Positions 61,564-64,000 of a stretch of DNA of 64,000 bases are shown piece after piece. The notes beneath the pieces are model-generated. The model worked only from the letters and a program-made list of their open reading frames with translations, made no database searches and was not told where the DNA came from. Numbering within the stretch: the first letter of the stretch is position 1; every line of letters begins with the position of its first letter. This DNA is from Coffea arabica. Taxonomy: Eukaryota; Streptophyta; Magnoliopsida; Gentianales; Rubiaceae. Made by a program: the position numbers and the translations under genes. The DNA is taken from the NCBI RefSeq assembly GCF_036785885.1, contig NC_092323.1:15198501-15262500 (forward strand), in the 5' to 3' direction.

Positions 61564-62586
61564 TTACATTTTTTTTAGGATTTTGATTCCTTTCCACCTA
61601 GATTCCATGTAGTAAGAAGCATCAGGTTGTGAATATACTCCACACTTGAAATAATGATATTTTCCACCTCTTCCAGGTGCTTCAATCACTTGAACCCCAT
61701 CAATGTAAACCGTCACTTTGCTAGCATCTGCATCGTGAATTACATTGAGACGAAACCACCTATCATAGATGTTTGAAACTAGGACAGGAGCTCTATAGTA
61801 TGAAAGGGTTCCATTGAAAAGTCTGAGCATTAGAGTTGTGGCATGAGGGCTTGCTCCAAAGACTTGCATGATGCAAACACCAGAAGTTCCATTGGGAACA
61901 AATCCATATCCTTCAAATTGCCAAATCCCCGAAGAGTAATTATAACCCTGAGAAGCAAATTAGCACAAAAATTAACATGTCACATGCTGTATTTCACATG
62001 TAGCAAAAGGATTTTTCCCGTCCATACATGCAATTCAATTTGTGCTTAAATATATATTTTGTTGATCTAATTTCATACGTATTTGTAAAACTTGGCACAC
62101 TTGTTTCTAAGTATCATCTGTTACCCCATAGACTATGCTATGAAAAAATGTGCTAAAATTCAAAACAAAAAAAGGGCAATTATGAAATAGTTACTCTAAC
62201 ACTACTAATATTGTTTTGCTAATTGATCTATATCTAGTAACTTAAGGTATGGGAACTGAAGTGTAAAAACTGGAAAAGAATTGGAAGAGATAAAGAGATT
62301 AATAGTGATTTACTTGGATTATAATTTCTGTACGAGAATTTGTAGGACTATTCTTAGCTAAAGGCTTGTCAGTGGAGTAGACCCAGAGCTTGTGAATTCC
62401 ATCAATGAAGCTGTATCGTTGGTCTACAGGGATATCATATGGCTTCTGGATGTGATAAAAGGATGTATTAAATGGGAGTTCAACAAATCCATCTGTTGGA
62501 TCAGTTGGCTCTCCAATAGCAAGCTGAGTACTTGCTAGAACGACGACTAAGAGGGAACAGATATTGTGGTAAAAGCTACTACCCAT
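61564..62586 (-). CDS. Citrate-binding protein-like (PL7-fold), copy 6
   Basis: Exon 1 is 62586-62314, exon 2 is 61947-61564, with a short phase-0 GT-AG intron of 366 bp. The product is 218 aa with a signal peptide (about 1-26), TDPTDGFVELPFNTSFYHIQ, QRYSFIDGIHKLWVYS and SRTEIIIQ. Exon 2 gives GYNYSSGIWQFEGYGFVP, IMQVFGAS, YRAPVLVSNIYDRWFRLNV and HYFKCGVYSQ, ending KILKKM. TATAAGT at 62621-62627 lies about 35 bp upstream, implying a very short 5' UTR. Its intron is the shortest of the array. No lesion is seen. Confidence 0.88.
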
Positions 62587-62639
62587 CTCTCTACCTTGAG
62601 ACCAAGAAAATTTTTGTGGTACTTATAACAACGTATTGA

Positions 62640-64000
62640 AAGCAACAATGAGAGAAAAATTTGGTGCTGCATTGGCAATTGTTAAGGCGATTACATGACA
62701 GTGTTATATCTGTGATTTAGATCAGATCGCGTTTAAACTGTCAAATTCATTCTTTTTAAATGTGCTGTCTCGATCTATGCAGCATCAGCATGGCCGAACT
62801 ACTGAATATGAAATTCCATTTTGAAAATGTACCAAAAGCAACAAAGTAAAGTTAGTTCTTTGACCATTGGATTATTACAACGTTGCCTTCTCTTTATTCT
62901 TGTGAAATGGTACACATGTAATAGCATAAGTTATGTACATAATTTGAACAGTTCATTTCAGGAGTTTCAATAGCATTTCCTACTAAGGAGTTCAATAATT
63001 AATACGTGCTAAGACTCACTTATTTATTCAATGAGCCAAATATAACATAATTTGAATTGTCAAGAAATTCTCTTGTAATTGTGAAAATCTTGGATTTACA
63101 ATGGAACCAGTCTAGAACATGACCGGTTTCAACTGTAATTTTATATTTTCCTCGTATAAAAGTACTTCTATTTTATCCCATGAAAACTGAAGACGAGATA
63201 AGTACAAAAGTTGCAGGCCAGTGTTTTGGTTTTAGTTCTCCGTTTTTACTAGTTGACAGCTGATAATTCATTGAAAAACCAAAAACATGAAAAACAAAAA
63301 TAAGAAAAGAAAAACGAACGTAGTCATCTGCCTCTGTTTAAATCAGGTGTGTAAGAACGAGTATAAATTAATTCTCCAATTCCCATTATAACTTCTCTGT
63401 ACATTCACCCTGTGAAAATGACAATGCAGGTATCTGGATTTGGTAAAGTAGAAGTAAAAAAATAATGTGAAATGAGGTTTGAATAATCTTTTCCTTGGAT
63501 CAAAAAGTGATAAAAAAAATTTATTTGTCTTCTTGTATCTTGTCATATCATACCTTCTCCTTCCAAAATTGAACTTGTTTGTTTGATCCAGTTGCATTAA
63601 AATAGACAATGATTTGTAATCTGCTTTACACATAAACAGACAAATATATGTATCATATGTAATTTGAACAAGTCAAACAAGAGAAAAAGTCAAATAGAAA
63701 AGCTCTAAAAGCCTTTTAAGATTAATGGTAAGAAACTTTCAAAATCATGTGAAGAGCAGTTAGCAAGAACTTGACCTTTTTCCATAAAGCTAGTTTAAAA
63801 ACATAAAACTAGTCTTCTTCTTGTTTGCTGCATTATACACTTTATCCCTAACTATGACAATGTAACGACGATGTGACATTTTGTTCTAACTATGATCCCT
63901 AACTTTTTTGACCAGCTGCCCGTCATTATTGATTTATATGGTTTTAGTTACTAATGTTATTAGCAAAATTAGCAAGATAAAAGATAGTGCAAATTAATGA
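62640..64000. other. Intergenic, upstream of copy 6
   Basis: AT-rich; no credible gene or transposon end recognised to the end of the window. The frame at 63343-63633 is low-complexity. Confidence 0.5.

Overview
This is nuclear DNA from a flowering plant, most likely a woody eudicot. It is AT-rich, has GT-AG introns, and carries plant-type gene families (citrate-binding protein-like, CC-NBS-LRR, family-1 UDP-glycosyltransferase of UGT84 type) and plant transposons (Ty3/gypsy Tat lineage, Ty1/copia Tork-like, hAT, Mutator-like and Stowaway MITEs, SINEs). I cannot name the species.

The backbone is a minus-strand family of six two-exon genes for small secreted proteins that resemble the rubber-tree vacuolar citrate-binding protein and share the fold motifs of PL7 alginate lyases. 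They lie at 741-2316, 35965-37492, 40661-47432, 50947-52711, 57333-59077 and 61564-62586. Five look intact (210-221 aa). The third is split by a young copia element. Copies four and five arose by a tandem duplication of about 4-5 kb. Each duplicate later received its own transposon insertions.

Between copies one and two lies accessory DNA: a block at 4424-10880 that is repeated at 18950-21325; a 4.5-kb hAT transposon with a broken transposase and what looks like a captured Rab11/RABA exon; a CC-NBS-LRR resistance gene with a damaged LRR half (13710-17136) plus an LRR relic at about 11.1-11.3 kb; a 9.6-kb Tat-lineage gypsy element (23753-33366) with antisense ORFs; and an intact UGT84-like gene (33765-35195) whose start codon is about 0.4 kb from the gypsy LTR. 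Between copies three and four a kelch-like gene (49193-50550) is interrupted by a small hAT MITE.

No dedicated gene system beyond the citrate-binding-like array is evident. The most informative content is the record of duplication and insertion. For most transposons here an empty site exists in a sister copy within the same window, so both ends of the insertion can be read directly.
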